A stretch of DNA of 64,000 nucleotides from Deltaproteobacteria bacterium (GTDB taxonomy: Bacteria; Myxococcota_A; Polyangia; JAAYKL01): the NCBI GenBank assembly GCA_016936575.1, contig JAFGXQ010000120.1, forward strand, positions 33,559-97,558, in the 5' to 3' direction. The notes below the pieces were generated by a model. The model saw only the letters and a program-made list of their open reading frames with translations. It made no database searches and was not told the origin of the DNA. A program made the position numbers and the translations under genes. How positions within the stretch are numbered: the first letter of the stretch is position 1; every line of letters begins with the position of its first letter. Shown piece by piece: positions 34,292 to 44,019 of this stretch.

Positions 34292-35764
34292 ATGAAACCA
34301 TTTAAATTTAAATTATCATTGTCTATTATTGCAGCCGCTGCGTCGATTGCCGGATGTCTGGGAGACACGGCGGGTATTGACCCACCGAGCGACGAACTGG
34401 TGTATCCGGTGGCGGTTGCCGCTATCGCCAACGACAGCCACCTGCTCATTGTGAATTCCAATTTCGATCTGCAGTACAACGCCGGCACGCTGGTGGCCTA
34501 TCAGCTGTCGCATCTGGATTCCAGCCAGGTGTTTGACACGGACGCACAGGTTCAGAAAACATTGCATTTTGAGTATGATGACAGCACCGGAACGTTTACC
34601 CTGCCGGAGGAAGTTGCGCTTGACACCTATTGCTCCGGCGGAATTTCCGGCAACTATTGTAACTTGGACCCCAAAGACGGCCTTCGTGTTTCAGAAACGA
34701 TTCGTTTGGGGGCCTATGCCAGTGATTTGAATATCACACCGGCTGGAGATCGCGCGTTGATTCCGGTGCGGGGCGAACGTTCCGTGATTGCGGTTGATAT
34801 TGGAAGCGGCGCCAATCTGCTGGATTGCGGCGAGCACAACAGCAACGATTTACGATGTGACGACGACCACGTGATAGCCAGCAACGGCAGTGTATCGATG
34901 CCCCTGGAGCCCTACGATGTGGAGACAATGGACTTCGAAGGCGAATATATGACAGCGGATGGACAAACCGTGTCGGTCGTGGAGACCCTCGGTTTTGCGA
35001 CCCATCGCGCCGGCGGGGAAGTATCGCTGTTTTCGGTGGCCAGACAAACCGGCGATGCCGAACGGGTGTTTGACAACCGGCTCATCAAGGTAATCGGCGG
35101 CGTGGTGGAGGGGGCGTCGGGGCTGGCGGTGAATCCGAGAAACAATGAAATATATGTGGTCGGTCAGCGGGATGCATCTCCCCATGTGGCGGTGTTGAAT
35201 GTGAAAACCGACGCCGACCGCAACGGCAGCTACCTGACCGATCCCTGGTTTTCCCAGGCGAATACGATTTCTATCACGGGGGCGTTGCTCGATGGTACCG
35301 GCGGGCGGGAAATCGCCGTGTCTCCCGACGGCAAAACCGCGTTCGCCATCACCCAGAGTCCGCCTTCGCTGCTGAAAATGGATTTGGAGAATTACGAAGT
35401 GGTCGATATGACCACCATCTGTCGGGAGAGTTCCACGGTCGATACATTTGTCGATGAGCAGGACCCGGCCGACCCGTACGATGACAAATTGTACGCCTTC
35501 GTTTTGTGCTTTCTGACGGGGCAGGTCTATGTCGTCGACACCGAATTCATGATACCGGCTATCCGCAAAACCGGCGAAGGTCCGCAGGATATTACTTTTG
35601 ATAACCAGCGAAAAATTGCCTATATCGCCAACTTTTCCGATTCCACCATCACCATGATACAGGCGGAGGCGCCGTTCAATCTTATCCGCGTGCAACCCGA
35701 GGGAAAACCGGATGAGTCATTGATTGTTCGTATCGGTGACCCCAACTTGCCTGAAGGACATTAA
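34292..35764 (+). CDS. Beta-propeller (YncE-like) lipoprotein, upstream member of pair
   Basis: 490 residues. The lipobox ASIAGC (Cys ~22) is followed by repeated blades typical of YVTN/YncE propellers (NDSHLLIVNSNFDLQ, ASGLAVNPRNNEIYVVGQ, REIAVSPDGKTAFAIT, PQDITFDNQRKIAYIANFSD). It is probably an outer-membrane lipoprotein facing periplasm or surface; the ligand is unknown. The ATG at 34292 is chosen over a possible start at 34253 because the signal peptide begins here and a promoter lies just ahead. The downstream partner starts two bases after its stop. Confidence 0.8.
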   Translation: MKPFKFKLSLSIIAAAASIAGCLGDTAGIDPPSDELVYPVAVAAIANDSHLLIVNSNFDLQYNAGTLVAYQLSHLDSSQVFDTDAQVQKTLHFEYDDSTGTFTLPEEVALDTYCSGGISGNYCNLDPKDGLRVSETIRLGAYASDLNITPAGDRALIPVRGERSVIAVDIGSGANLLDCGEHNSNDLRCDDDHVIASNGSVSMPLEPYDVETMDFEGEYMTADGQTVSVVETLGFATHRAGGEVSLFSVARQTGDAERVFDNRLIKVIGGVVEGASGLAVNPRNNEIYVVGQRDASPHVAVLNVKTDADRNGSYLTDPWFSQANTISITGALLDGTGGREIAVSPDGKTAFAITQSPPSLLKMDLENYEVVDMTTICRESSTVDTFVDEQDPADPYDDKLYAFVLCFLTGQVYVVDTEFMIPAIRKTGEGPQDITFDNQRKIAYIANFSDSTITMIQAEAPFNLIRVQPEGKPDESLIVRIGDPNLPEGH

Positions 35765-35766
35765 CA

Positions 35767-38247
35767 GTGCGCAGTTTGTTACAATACGGTTTTTTACAAC
35801 TCATTACGGTTTCGTTTGCGGCGGGAATGATTTTATTCGGGTGTGAAGAGGAGCTTCCCGATGTGGAGATTCCGCAGTTCAATCACCCGCAAGATGTGGC
35901 GTTGGTGTGTTATGACAGTCAGCTCAAAGCATTGCCGCTTGACGCCTGTCGCAACAGCGAACGCTCCGACGCCGAGATTTTCGCATTTGTCACCCAGACC
36001 CAGTATGGAGAAGTGGCCATTGTGAGCCTCGAAGACTATGAAATTGTCGACCAGGAGAAACGTATTCCGTTCAACAGTTTCGTTCCGGTGGGTGGTCAGC
36101 CGCAAGATATTACCGCATCTTCGGACGGCGCATATGTGTACACCGCGAATTTTGAGACCCGAGATATTTCCGTTATCAATGTTCAGCAGGTTCTCGAAAA
36201 CAACAACGTCGGCCTGCAGCCTGCCCGTTCGGTGAATGTGTCTTATCCGGCTGCGCAGATTGTGGTGTCGAGTGATGTGGGCGTGGGGGAAAACGACGAT
36301 TCCGCGATGCTCGATAAATTCGCTTTTGTGACCCAACCCACCGTGGGGCGAATAGCGGTTGTGAATCTGGAGGAGTATTACGCCGCGGGAACGAGGGTTC
36401 GTCCGGGGGTATTGGCGTATCTGCGAATGGATGATGCGACCCTGTCTGAGGGCGAAGATCCCCGGCCGGAAGGCGTGGCGCCCTGGTCGATGGTGGCGTC
36501 ACAGCAGACCGCGTCCCTGTATGTGGGCGGTAATAAGGGAGGCTTGAACGGGGGGGGCAGTTATATTTTGGAAATTCAACGGGAGATTTTAATTGATCGC
36601 GCCAAGCGTTCATATGAGAGCACCGGCGAGGTCTTGGAATTGGATCCGGCCGAGATGGTCGTTCGTCGTATGGATCTCAACGAATTTACTGTCCGCGATA
36701 TGTCCATTGAACCGGAGCTTGAGCGGTGGATGTACATTGTTGAGAACGAAAAAGGCGGCGTGATTGTGTTGGATTTGGAATCCGGGGAATTGGTTGAAAT
36801 CAACGCATGGGATATTACCGCGACAGACATGTATAGTATGGAGCTTCCCGGTATTGCCAAAAAAGTGAAACTGGCACGGTTTTCCGAAACCCTTCCAGAG
36901 GGTGAAAAGCCCGAGCCGCTTACCTTCAACGGCACCATCGCCTTGATTTCTACGACGCGAGCGACGCTGTTTGTTGCAGATGTATCCATCGATGACGATT
37001 TCACCGACGATATTGCGAATTACTCCAGTTATTCCCATTCTCTCAGATCCAGCACGCTCTGGTACGAAGATCCCGAAGACGATGAGGACGATGACGGTGA
37101 GCAGGATATGATTTATCCTGAAGTGGGAGATGATGTGCAGTTGATTGGAGATGAAGATCATCTTTCTTACGATGATCCGTTCGCACCACTGACAACGGTG
37201 TCCGATTCAGATATTGATTCGGTCGCGATTGCAGCGGCAAATTGCAGTGGGGACCAGACAGATTTTCGTATGGTGCAGACCGAAGATACTCAGAATGTGT
37301 ATTTTCGATGCGATCGACGCATGAGTGTCCGGGATACGTGGCAATTGATGTACCAGGGACTGCTGGACATCTCCGGGGTGGGAATTCTGAAAGATGCGTC
37401 TACCGCCTCAAATTTTATTGATTTGAAAGATGAATATAAAGATTTCTGCAGCGCCGGGTTGCTCGGTCCGGCAGGAGACGATTTGTGGGGGGTGTATCCG
37501 AAGCCGGTGGATACCGATTCAAGTGTGGATACTGAACCTGCAGCAGATACGGATACCGCAGTAGACCCGGCCGACCTCGACGATGTTCATTCTGATCCGG
37601 CGGGGCTGTTCGCAAGATTTCGCGGGTACCCGGGAGACATTGTCGAAATTACTTCTGATCCGGCGCCGTTCATCCCCGAAACAGACTGTTCCGCCTGGGA
37701 AGACGAAGACAAGCGCAGTTGGTACCAGGTGGTTGGTATTGTCGATTCAAACACTGTGCGTTTGGCTGCGTTCCCCGATACGTCACTGTATGCGCCGCTA
37801 CCTACCAAGGAGTGCTTCGGGGAAGTATTGACCTACCAGGTAAGGGCGCGAGACTCTTGGGTGCTGACAGGGCAGGCAACAGGCTTTTTGTCGGAAGGTT
37901 CTATGGTCAATGGCCAATGCGTTCCATGGCGGGATGAAACCAGCAACGGCTGGAACAGCGGGCGTGTGTTTGAAGGGGCGATTTTCGAAAACTTGTATTT
38001 GAAATTTTATCTGAACGAAGTGATTGATTTAGGGCGCGATTTAACCAAAGACAGTTTTGATGTGCTTGGGTTTATCTTTGAGACCATCAACGGATTTACG
38101 CCTATGGGTGTCACCATCGGTCAGGATATTACAGACATCGAAGTCGCACCCAACAATAATATTGTGATTATTGACCAATCCAGCAAGGGAATGATCCTGT
38201 TTGATTTGCTCGATACCTTCAAACCTGTTGACGATCCGATAAATTAA
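35767..38247 (+). CDS. Large beta-propeller lipoprotein, downstream member of pair
   Basis: 826 residues. The lipobox ILFGC (Cys ~26) is followed by YncE-like blades (PQDVALVCYDSQ, GQPQDITASSDGAYVYTANFETRDISVIN) over the first ~450 residues. An acidic linker (DPEDDEDDDGEQD), a DTDSSVDTEPAADTDT stretch and a Cys-containing C-terminal region of unclear fold follow, ending with ITDIEVAPNNNIVIIDQSSKG. The GTG start at 35767 directly follows the first lipoprotein gene, so the two are one operon. The function is unknown. Confidence 0.8.
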   Translation: MRSLLQYGFLQLITVSFAAGMILFGCEEELPDVEIPQFNHPQDVALVCYDSQLKALPLDACRNSERSDAEIFAFVTQTQYGEVAIVSLEDYEIVDQEKRIPFNSFVPVGGQPQDITASSDGAYVYTANFETRDISVINVQQVLENNNVGLQPARSVNVSYPAAQIVVSSDVGVGENDDSAMLDKFAFVTQPTVGRIAVVNLEEYYAAGTRVRPGVLAYLRMDDATLSEGEDPRPEGVAPWSMVASQQTASLYVGGNKGGLNGGGSYILEIQREILIDRAKRSYESTGEVLELDPAEMVVRRMDLNEFTVRDMSIEPELERWMYIVENEKGGVIVLDLESGELVEINAWDITATDMYSMELPGIAKKVKLARFSETLPEGEKPEPLTFNGTIALISTTRATLFVADVSIDDDFTDDIANYSSYSHSLRSSTLWYEDPEDDEDDDGEQDMIYPEVGDDVQLIGDEDHLSYDDPFAPLTTVSDSDIDSVAIAAANCSGDQTDFRMVQTEDTQNVYFRCDRRMSVRDTWQLMYQGLLDISGVGILKDASTASNFIDLKDEYKDFCSAGLLGPAGDDLWGVYPKPVDTDSSVDTEPAADTDTAVDPADLDDVHSDPAGLFARFRGYPGDIVEITSDPAPFIPETDCSAWEDEDKRSWYQVVGIVDSNTVRLAAFPDTSLYAPLPTKECFGEVLTYQVRARDSWVLTGQATGFLSEGSMVNGQCVPWRDETSNGWNSGRVFEGAIFENLYLKFYLNEVIDLGRDLTKDSFDVLGFIFETINGFTPMGVTIGQDITDIEVAPNNNIVIIDQSSKGMILFDLLDTFKPVDDPIN

Positions 38248-38256
38248 TTGAATACG

Positions 38257-39060
38257 CTATCTGGTTGCGGTCCGAATGTCTTCGATACGCTGAAGCGGCG
38301 GACAGAATCGCCCCGATAAAATTTCTGTCGCATCTGCGCTGTTGTTTCCCTGCGCATCTTTCAAGTAAAGCGGCGGTGCGATTTTCAATTGACCCGACCT
38401 GCCGCATCGCGCTTCCAGCAGTACGAGTTCGGCAATCGAGTTGATGTGGGGATGAATGAAAACGGCACGAGTTGCATTCAGCCCGGCATTGGAAATTGAT
38501 TTCAGAAGCGTTTCCAGTCTCATTGCAGGAAACGCGATGCAGAACCGTCCCTTTTTAGGGTGGAGCAGACGTTTGGCGGACTGGACGACTTCATCCACTG
38601 TTATTGAAATTTCATGCCGCGCTATACGTCGCTCCTCATCGGGCGGCAGACGACCGTTGTCGGAGGGCCAGAAAGGCGGGTTGGAAACAACCAGTTCGAA
38701 TTTTTTTTCCGGCAGCTGTGCGTGCGGCGCGGTTACCGATGCGTGAATGCTGGTGAATTGTGTTGCCACTCCGTTCGCTATCGCGTTATACTCAGAAAGT
38801 GCTGCCAGTTTTGGCTGTATTTCGATGGCAACCACATTTTTAACCTGCTGTGCAACCAACAGGCTAATACCGATAACGCCGCAACCACAACCTAGATCAG
38901 CACAATATTGAATCGGTTTTTCCACGCATGAAAACCAGGTCAGAAGTGGTGCATCTACAGAGAAACGATACCCTTTTTTGGGTTGGTATAAGACGACTTT
39001 CCCTTCGAAAAGAGTATCCGGCGTTAGCTCTTCACTGGAATATTTTTGTGTATTATTCAT
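38257..39060 (-). CDS. TrmN6/YfiC-like N6-adenine methyltransferase
   Basis: 267 residues, cytoplasmic SAM-dependent methyltransferase. N-terminal YQPKKGYRFSVDAPLLTWF is the typical TrmN6/HemK-relative opening. SAM motif I is ADLGCGCGVIGIS, and motif IV is SNPPFW, indicating an amino-group (adenine N6) methylase. The likely target is A37 of tRNA1(Val), by family. It converges with the propeller operon (nine bases between stops) and is divergent from the DsbD-N-like gene. Confidence 0.85.
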   Translation of the reverse strand: MNNTQKYSSEELTPDTLFEGKVVLYQPKKGYRFSVDAPLLTWFSCVEKPIQYCADLGCGCGVIGISLLVAQQVKNVVAIEIQPKLAALSEYNAIANGVATQFTSIHASVTAPHAQLPEKKFELVVSNPPFWPSDNGRLPPDEERRIARHEISITVDEVVQSAKRLLHPKKGRFCIAFPAMRLETLLKSISNAGLNATRAVFIHPHINSIAELVLLEARCGRSGQLKIAPPLYLKDAQGNNSADATEILSGRFCPPLQRIEDIRTATR

Positions 39061-39142
39061 ATATATTGTGAGCAGAGTGTATCATTTTTTTTATTTTCAA
39101 GTCATATAAAACGAGCACAGCTTTTGAAAATAGGAGAACAGC

Positions 39143-39565
39143 ATGAGACATGCAAATTTTCGAATCCAGATGAGCATCGCTGTTTTGTGCGGTATACTTT
39201 TTGTCGCCCAAGCCGCGTTCAGTGTCGAAAAAGTCGTTCCAGGAGATGTGTATCGTATTTTGTTGAAAAAAACCGGTACAAAAGCGAAAGGCGAGCAGAT
39301 AGTACTTCAGATACGCCCGAAGGGGGGGGTTCACTGCAATTTGGAATACCCTTGGAAAGTTACCCTAAAGACTCCCACCTCGATGTCCGAACACGTTCAG
39401 ACAGTTTGGAAACAAGAGAATACCGCTGTTTTTACAAATGAATTGGTCCAGTTTGATATAGCCGTGCCTTCAGCATTTTATGGTACGAAGGTTACGTTTG
39501 AAATCAAGATGAGTATGTGTGATGACAAACAGTGCTACATGAAGAAAGCTGTTGTTGACATATAG
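39143..39565 (+). CDS. Secreted DsbD-N-terminal-like domain protein
   Basis: 140 residues. A signal peptide (IAVLCGILFVAQAAFS) precedes a beta domain with GGVHCNLEYPWKVTLKTP and MCDDKQCYMKKAVV. The C-x5-C placement and surrounding pattern resemble the N-terminal Ig-like domain of DsbD, the periplasmic thiol relay, but there is no membrane or thioredoxin part. AGGAGA precedes the ATG. A role in envelope redox or metal handling is possible but not shown. Confidence 0.6.
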   Translation: MRHANFRIQMSIAVLCGILFVAQAAFSVEKVVPGDVYRILLKKTGTKAKGEQIVLQIRPKGGVHCNLEYPWKVTLKTPTSMSEHVQTVWKQENTAVFTNELVQFDIAVPSAFYGTKVTFEIKMSMCDDKQCYMKKAVVDI

Positions 39566-39665
39566 ACGGTTTCATTTTTTCCCTCCATTTCGTCATTGTT
39601 TTTCGATTGAGCTGACGCAGCTGCCTGAATAGTGTATATTGATCAACTGGATATAGTTGTACGGC

Positions 39666-41750
39666 ATGACGAAAACATCAGATAAAATAAGAGTTTTGGT
39701 AGTTGAAGATAATGTTGATGTGAAAAATATCATCGGGGTTTATCTAAGGTCAAAGGGGTTTGAGGTGTTAGAAGCGGTAGATGGTCAGGAAGGGTTCGAA
39801 ATGGCGGTTCGATTGTCGCCGGATGTTATTTTGCTGGACGTACTTCTTCCAAAATTGGACGGTATTGAAACACTTCAGGCTCTTCGGAGTTCTCCACAAG
39901 GGGCGCAAGTGCCTGTTGTGATGATGAGTGCGGTATTACAGACAAGAGATATCGTAAAAGAGACACAGGCCTACAATGTGTTGTCATTTTTGCAAAAGCC
40001 TTTTCAAGTGCGGCAATTAATCGAGCATATACAAGAAGCATTGAATGGGAAATCCGTTGCAGAGAAAAAAGTTCAACCGGTGAAACCGAGGCGTCCGGTT
40101 ATCCATGACGATGACGCAAGAGCGGTAACATTTATGGTGGGACCGCCGACTCAAGATGTTGCCGCAATTAAAAAAATTGTTTGCAAGACCGAGCCGCTGC
40201 CCAGTACAGGCAATCTCAGCCAATATCCATTGCCAAAGATACTACACTCCGTTTTTTTTGAAAAAGCTACTGGGCGACTAAGAATTGTTGCAGATGCCAC
40301 TGAAAAGCGAGTCTACTTTCAAAATGGATTCCCGATTTATGCCGAATCCTCTCTTCCGGAAGAAACACTGGGAGTGTATCTCGTTCAAACCGAGAAAATT
40401 AGTAAAGAGCAGCATGAGTATCTTCAAAAAAAAATGGAGAGTTCAGGCCAACGCTACGGGGAGCTACTCCTTAGTGAACAATTTTTAAATCCCCATGAAC
40501 TGTTTATTGCTTTAGAGTCACATCTTTCCGAAAAAATCATCAGTACTTTTTCCTGGTTCGAGGGAAATTTTAAATTTGAATCAGGAGACCAGTGGAAGGA
40601 ACAGATTATCGTTGCGCGAATGAAGCCCGGACGCATTATTTTAGACGGAATATTGCATGCGTGGTCCGCTGAGCGAATTAAGGCGATACGAATTATGCGT
40701 GATACGAATATTCCGTTTGTGCTGGACGATGTGCTGTATTCTGATTCAGATCTCGCGTTGACCACTTTGGAGGCTCGAATTTGGCAACTTGTGAAACAGA
40801 ATATTTCTATTTCTCAAATATTGTTAAAAAGTGGCCATCCCGCGTTGGCGTTGAAAACGCTGTTTTTCTTCTATATCGTGGGTATGGTTGGATTTCGGGT
40901 TTCTCCTGAGGGCGTACCGGTACACATTGACGTTCATGAAGACGTTGTGCCGAAGCGAAAGTTTAGCTCGCGTAGAGAAGATGACAGCGACCGGGTTCAG
41001 CAGCTGATGAGCGATTACATGAAATACAGAAATGCGAATTATTTCGAACTGTTAGGTGTAAAGAAAGATTCTCCCATAGAACTGATTAATAAAGCGTACA
41101 TGGAGAAGCGCGCCAAGTACCATCCAGATCAGCTGGCCGGACTGACACCGGGTGTCGTACATGAGAAAATAGAAGAATTGAATATGCTGGTGCATCAAGC
41201 GTACTCAACTTTAATTAATCAACGGTCCAGGCGGAAGTATATTTTGTCGCTGGATGGAGATGGTGACAGCGATAGCACGATGTTGTCTCCCCCGAGAACA
41301 AAGAGAAATCCTATCCTACAAGTGAATAAAAAAAATGAAGGAACGGTTTCAGCATCGCAGCATTTCGAAAAAGGGTTTTCTGCGCTTCGCGACGGAAAAT
41401 ACGAAATTGCGGAGAGCAGTTTTTCTGCAGCAGAAAAGATGGAATCGAAACCCAAATATATGGCCTACCGAATTTGGACGGAATATCTCAGCGGAAAGCG
41501 AAAGTTTGAAGGTACAGAACGGGAATTGAGGATGCTCTCTAAAAAGAAACCTGAAAATGCGACCATATTCTATGTACTTGGTTCATTGTATTTACGTAAT
41601 AAAAAGAATAAGGAAGCAATCAACTGTTTTGAGAAAGTGTTATCTATAGACGCACAGCATATTGATGCTGCTCGTCAGCTGAGACTCATTCGCATGCGCA
41701 GCAATTCAGAGGTTTCAGGCCTGTTTGATTTATTGAAATTGAAAAAATAG
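39666..41750 (+). CDS. Response regulator with DUF4388, J domain and TPR
   Basis: 694 residues, cytoplasmic. The receiver domain (~5-120) has VVEDN, phospho-acceptor Asp near 58 (LLDVLLPKLDG), MMSA and QKPF. Residues ~175-340 match DUF4388/PATAN (LPKILHSVFFEKATGRLRIV). A J domain follows (~455-520) with HPD near 487 (KYHPDQL), which stimulates Hsp70 ATPases, and TPR motifs close the protein (~560-675). This combination is typical of myxobacterial signalling proteins. The ATG at 39666 is used; a TTG at 39657 is possible. No kinase is adjacent. Confidence 0.85.
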   Translation: MTKTSDKIRVLVVEDNVDVKNIIGVYLRSKGFEVLEAVDGQEGFEMAVRLSPDVILLDVLLPKLDGIETLQALRSSPQGAQVPVVMMSAVLQTRDIVKETQAYNVLSFLQKPFQVRQLIEHIQEALNGKSVAEKKVQPVKPRRPVIHDDDARAVTFMVGPPTQDVAAIKKIVCKTEPLPSTGNLSQYPLPKILHSVFFEKATGRLRIVADATEKRVYFQNGFPIYAESSLPEETLGVYLVQTEKISKEQHEYLQKKMESSGQRYGELLLSEQFLNPHELFIALESHLSEKIISTFSWFEGNFKFESGDQWKEQIIVARMKPGRIILDGILHAWSAERIKAIRIMRDTNIPFVLDDVLYSDSDLALTTLEARIWQLVKQNISISQILLKSGHPALALKTLFFFYIVGMVGFRVSPEGVPVHIDVHEDVVPKRKFSSRREDDSDRVQQLMSDYMKYRNANYFELLGVKKDSPIELINKAYMEKRAKYHPDQLAGLTPGVVHEKIEELNMLVHQAYSTLINQRSRRKYILSLDGDGDSDSTMLSPPRTKRNPILQVNKKNEGTVSASQHFEKGFSALRDGKYEIAESSFSAAEKMESKPKYMAYRIWTEYLSGKRKFEGTERELRMLSKKKPENATIFYVLGSLYLRNKKNKEAINCFEKVLSIDAQHIDAARQLRLIRMRSNSEVSGLFDLLKLKK

Positions 41751-41796
41751 CCGTGAGTTATTATTGAAATTTACGTGAGGTCGTAAACCGAAAGGG

Positions 41797-42762
41797 TTAG
41801 TCTGTAATTTTGGGTGTTCTGGGAAGATTGAAAACAACACCGATAATTACACTTTGATTTGCGTTCCAAGTGCGATCGGCATCGTCGATTTTTCCGTCAG
41901 GATAATCTCCCTCTCCGGACGGTGAGTATTCGTCCCAAATGGTTTCATCGTTGTCATTCACAACAATCCATTGATTACCCGGTTGTCCGGCCTCATCTGT
42001 ACCGGCTGCATTCCATTTAAACGGTGCCAATCGGTATTCAATATTCAGACCTATCCAGTGATTGAAGTAGGCAGTGAAGCCCAATCCGAAAGACACAGTG
42101 GGTTTAACAAACGTGTCTCGTGTGACGCTGCCGCGGCCCGACTGATACAGACTAAGTTCACCACATCCATTGTTATCAGAGTTGCAATGCGTGCGTTCCT
42201 GAAAAACAACCACACCACCGCCGAGGAAGATATAGCCGTCAATAGCAACGAACAGCTTTTCAAATGCTGCCATTTTTCCACGAAACGGAACAAGCGCTAT
42301 CTGACCGATTAACAGACTTTTCAATCGAGATACCTGTTCTTCAAAATTGTGAGAACCTGTGTAGCTCGGCCAGTTGCTTTCCGATGGCACCGAATCAGCG
42401 CCCACTTTATTATCCGAAGAAGAAATATGATTGGTCAAATGTGTAGGCGCATTCAAGGTATAGAATCCAACAACGCCGATTCCCAACCAATCCGTTACGT
42501 TGAACTCTGCTTTGGCGCCAAGCATAAAGTTATGCATGTAGTCATTAAGCAATGTGTACCCAAATTGCGGCCCAACCGAAAAGCGCAGTTTTCGATATTG
42601 AACTTTCTTTTTTACTGCGGGCGCACCGGCCAGCGGTCCTTCAAGTAGAATTTCTTGAGCAGATACTGTTTTCGCTGCGCCGAATAACGTAACAAGAGCG
42701 AAAGTTAACGCAAGGGTATAACGGGGCAAGTTTCCTATTCCCTTTCGTGTATTTTTGTACAT
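41797..42762 (-). CDS. Myxococcal-type outer-membrane beta-barrel protein, second of pair
   Basis: 321 residues. The signal peptide (TLALTFALVTLFGAAKTVSAQ) is followed by barrel strands (RKLRFSVGPQFGYTLLNDYMHNF, LVPFRGKMAAFEKLFVAIDGYIFLGGGVVVF, VSFGLGFTAYFNHWIGLNIEYRL). The pattern fits the barrel family that includes GltA/GltB of gliding and NfsA/NfsB of sporulation in Myxococcus. The start at 42762 is preferred because AGGGA lies six bases ahead; an upstream ATG at 42780 is possible. It follows the other barrel gene with almost no gap. Confidence 0.75.
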   Translation of the reverse strand: MYKNTRKGIGNLPRYTLALTFALVTLFGAAKTVSAQEILLEGPLAGAPAVKKKVQYRKLRFSVGPQFGYTLLNDYMHNFMLGAKAEFNVTDWLGIGVVGFYTLNAPTHLTNHISSSDNKVGADSVPSESNWPSYTGSHNFEEQVSRLKSLLIGQIALVPFRGKMAAFEKLFVAIDGYIFLGGGVVVFQERTHCNSDNNGCGELSLYQSGRGSVTRDTFVKPTVSFGLGFTAYFNHWIGLNIEYRLAPFKWNAAGTDEAGQPGNQWIVVNDNDETIWDEYSPSGEGDYPDGKIDDADRTWNANQSVIIGVVFNLPRTPKITD

Positions 42763-42786
42763 TTGCTTCCCTGCTTTCATTATCGG

Positions 42787-43785
42787 TTACTTGGGTAATT
42801 TGAATTCAAACGTAGGTGGCAGGAATATGCTTATTCCGGCCTGCAACGTTACGTTGTTAGTTAGTTTAACATCATCAGAAATCCAGAGGCTATCGTCTGC
42901 GCGCATGTCCGGATCCGAATAAGTGGTCAGCTCTTCCAGTTTTTCCGGGAAGATGTAGTCGCGAAGCTCGACAAAGACAGCAAGAAATCGAGTAAGATAT
43001 AATCGACCGCCGATACCGACGTTAAATGCGATTTTCATTTCATACTCAAATGAGCGGTAGTCTGGATCAATAACCGGGATAGGCCGTGTGAAAATAAATC
43101 CGCCGCCGCCGATAAACCACACATCCCAGTGAAGAATCCAGTTTTCAAGAAATGCGAATTTTCCGTACATTGGTACGTAAGTCATATTCAGCTGGCCGCC
43201 CCAGAAGTACTCATTAATTGGAACCGTCTGGTGCGATGCGCGACTGATAGAGTAGTTTACGTCAGTCTCTTTATCGAGAAAACGGTACCAGTTGAAGCTT
43301 ACACCAATGGAAAGAACCTCAGTAATGTAATAGGAAAGACCAAGGTTGAAAGATTGGTGCTGCACAAAGGGATCGTTCAAAGAAACGCCGAAGGAAGGCT
43401 GTAAATCGAACCGGCCTTTTCTCAGAGCGTATACCTGTTGAATTGCCCAGATAGGATGTCGTTCAAGAACGGTAAGATTTCCGTTCTCAACCGGCTTCCC
43501 TTTTTGGGTGGGTGCGCCCACTCCGACGCCGGCGCCGGTGTCCATTCCCAGATCTTCCAGATCCAGTAAATCGCCTCCAGAAGAACCGACATCTGTCCCC
43601 GCGTCCGTTGCGCCCGTATCCCCTTCCATTGGAGTTTCTTGTGCTTCCCCTTCATCGAAGGTCATGTCTGCTCCAGCCTCTGCTTCTTCTTCGCCGAAGG
43701 TCATGTCATCCTGTGCAAAAGATGCAACAGGGAGAAGGAGAAGGGTGACTAGTAGCAATGACAGCTCAATGCGTTTTCTTTTCAT
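42787..43785 (-). CDS. Myxococcal-type outer-membrane beta-barrel protein, first of pair
   Basis: 332 residues. A signal peptide ending in VASFAQ is followed by an acidic/Gly linker (~25-90) and barrel strands (RFDLQPSFGVSLNDPFVQHQSFNLGLSYYI, MYGKFAFLENWILHWDVWFIGGGGF, GRLYLTRFLAVFVELRDYIF). The last residues FEFKLPK continue an amphipathic strand. It is paralogous in style to its downstream neighbour, and the two likely form a hetero-oligomeric outer-membrane element of the TPR/FHA machine encoded at 48.7-58.2 kb (inferred from the Glt/Nfs precedent). Confidence 0.78.
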   Translation of the reverse strand: MKRKRIELSLLLVTLLLLPVASFAQDDMTFGEEEAEAGADMTFDEGEAQETPMEGDTGATDAGTDVGSSGGDLLDLEDLGMDTGAGVGVGAPTQKGKPVENGNLTVLERHPIWAIQQVYALRKGRFDLQPSFGVSLNDPFVQHQSFNLGLSYYITEVLSIGVSFNWYRFLDKETDVNYSISRASHQTVPINEYFWGGQLNMTYVPMYGKFAFLENWILHWDVWFIGGGGFIFTRPIPVIDPDYRSFEYEMKIAFNVGIGGRLYLTRFLAVFVELRDYIFPEKLEELTTYSDPDMRADDSLWISDDVKLTNNVTLQAGISIFLPPTFEFKLPK

Positions 43786-44019
43786 CGCATAATCCTCTCG
43801 CGAACGATTGGTAAACCAGTGGCATGTCTGTAACTATTGAAAATAATTGAACTTTTGTTTCCATCTGCCATTTGGTGAATCACTATAACACAAGCCGTAA
43901 AAAGTGATCAATAAATTATTTACAGTTTCTTCAAAATTTCAAATTTCGACAGTTTCAAACAATATTACTATAAAATTGTACTAAAAAGGTCTGGACTGCG
44001 CACACTCCGACCTTTCATC

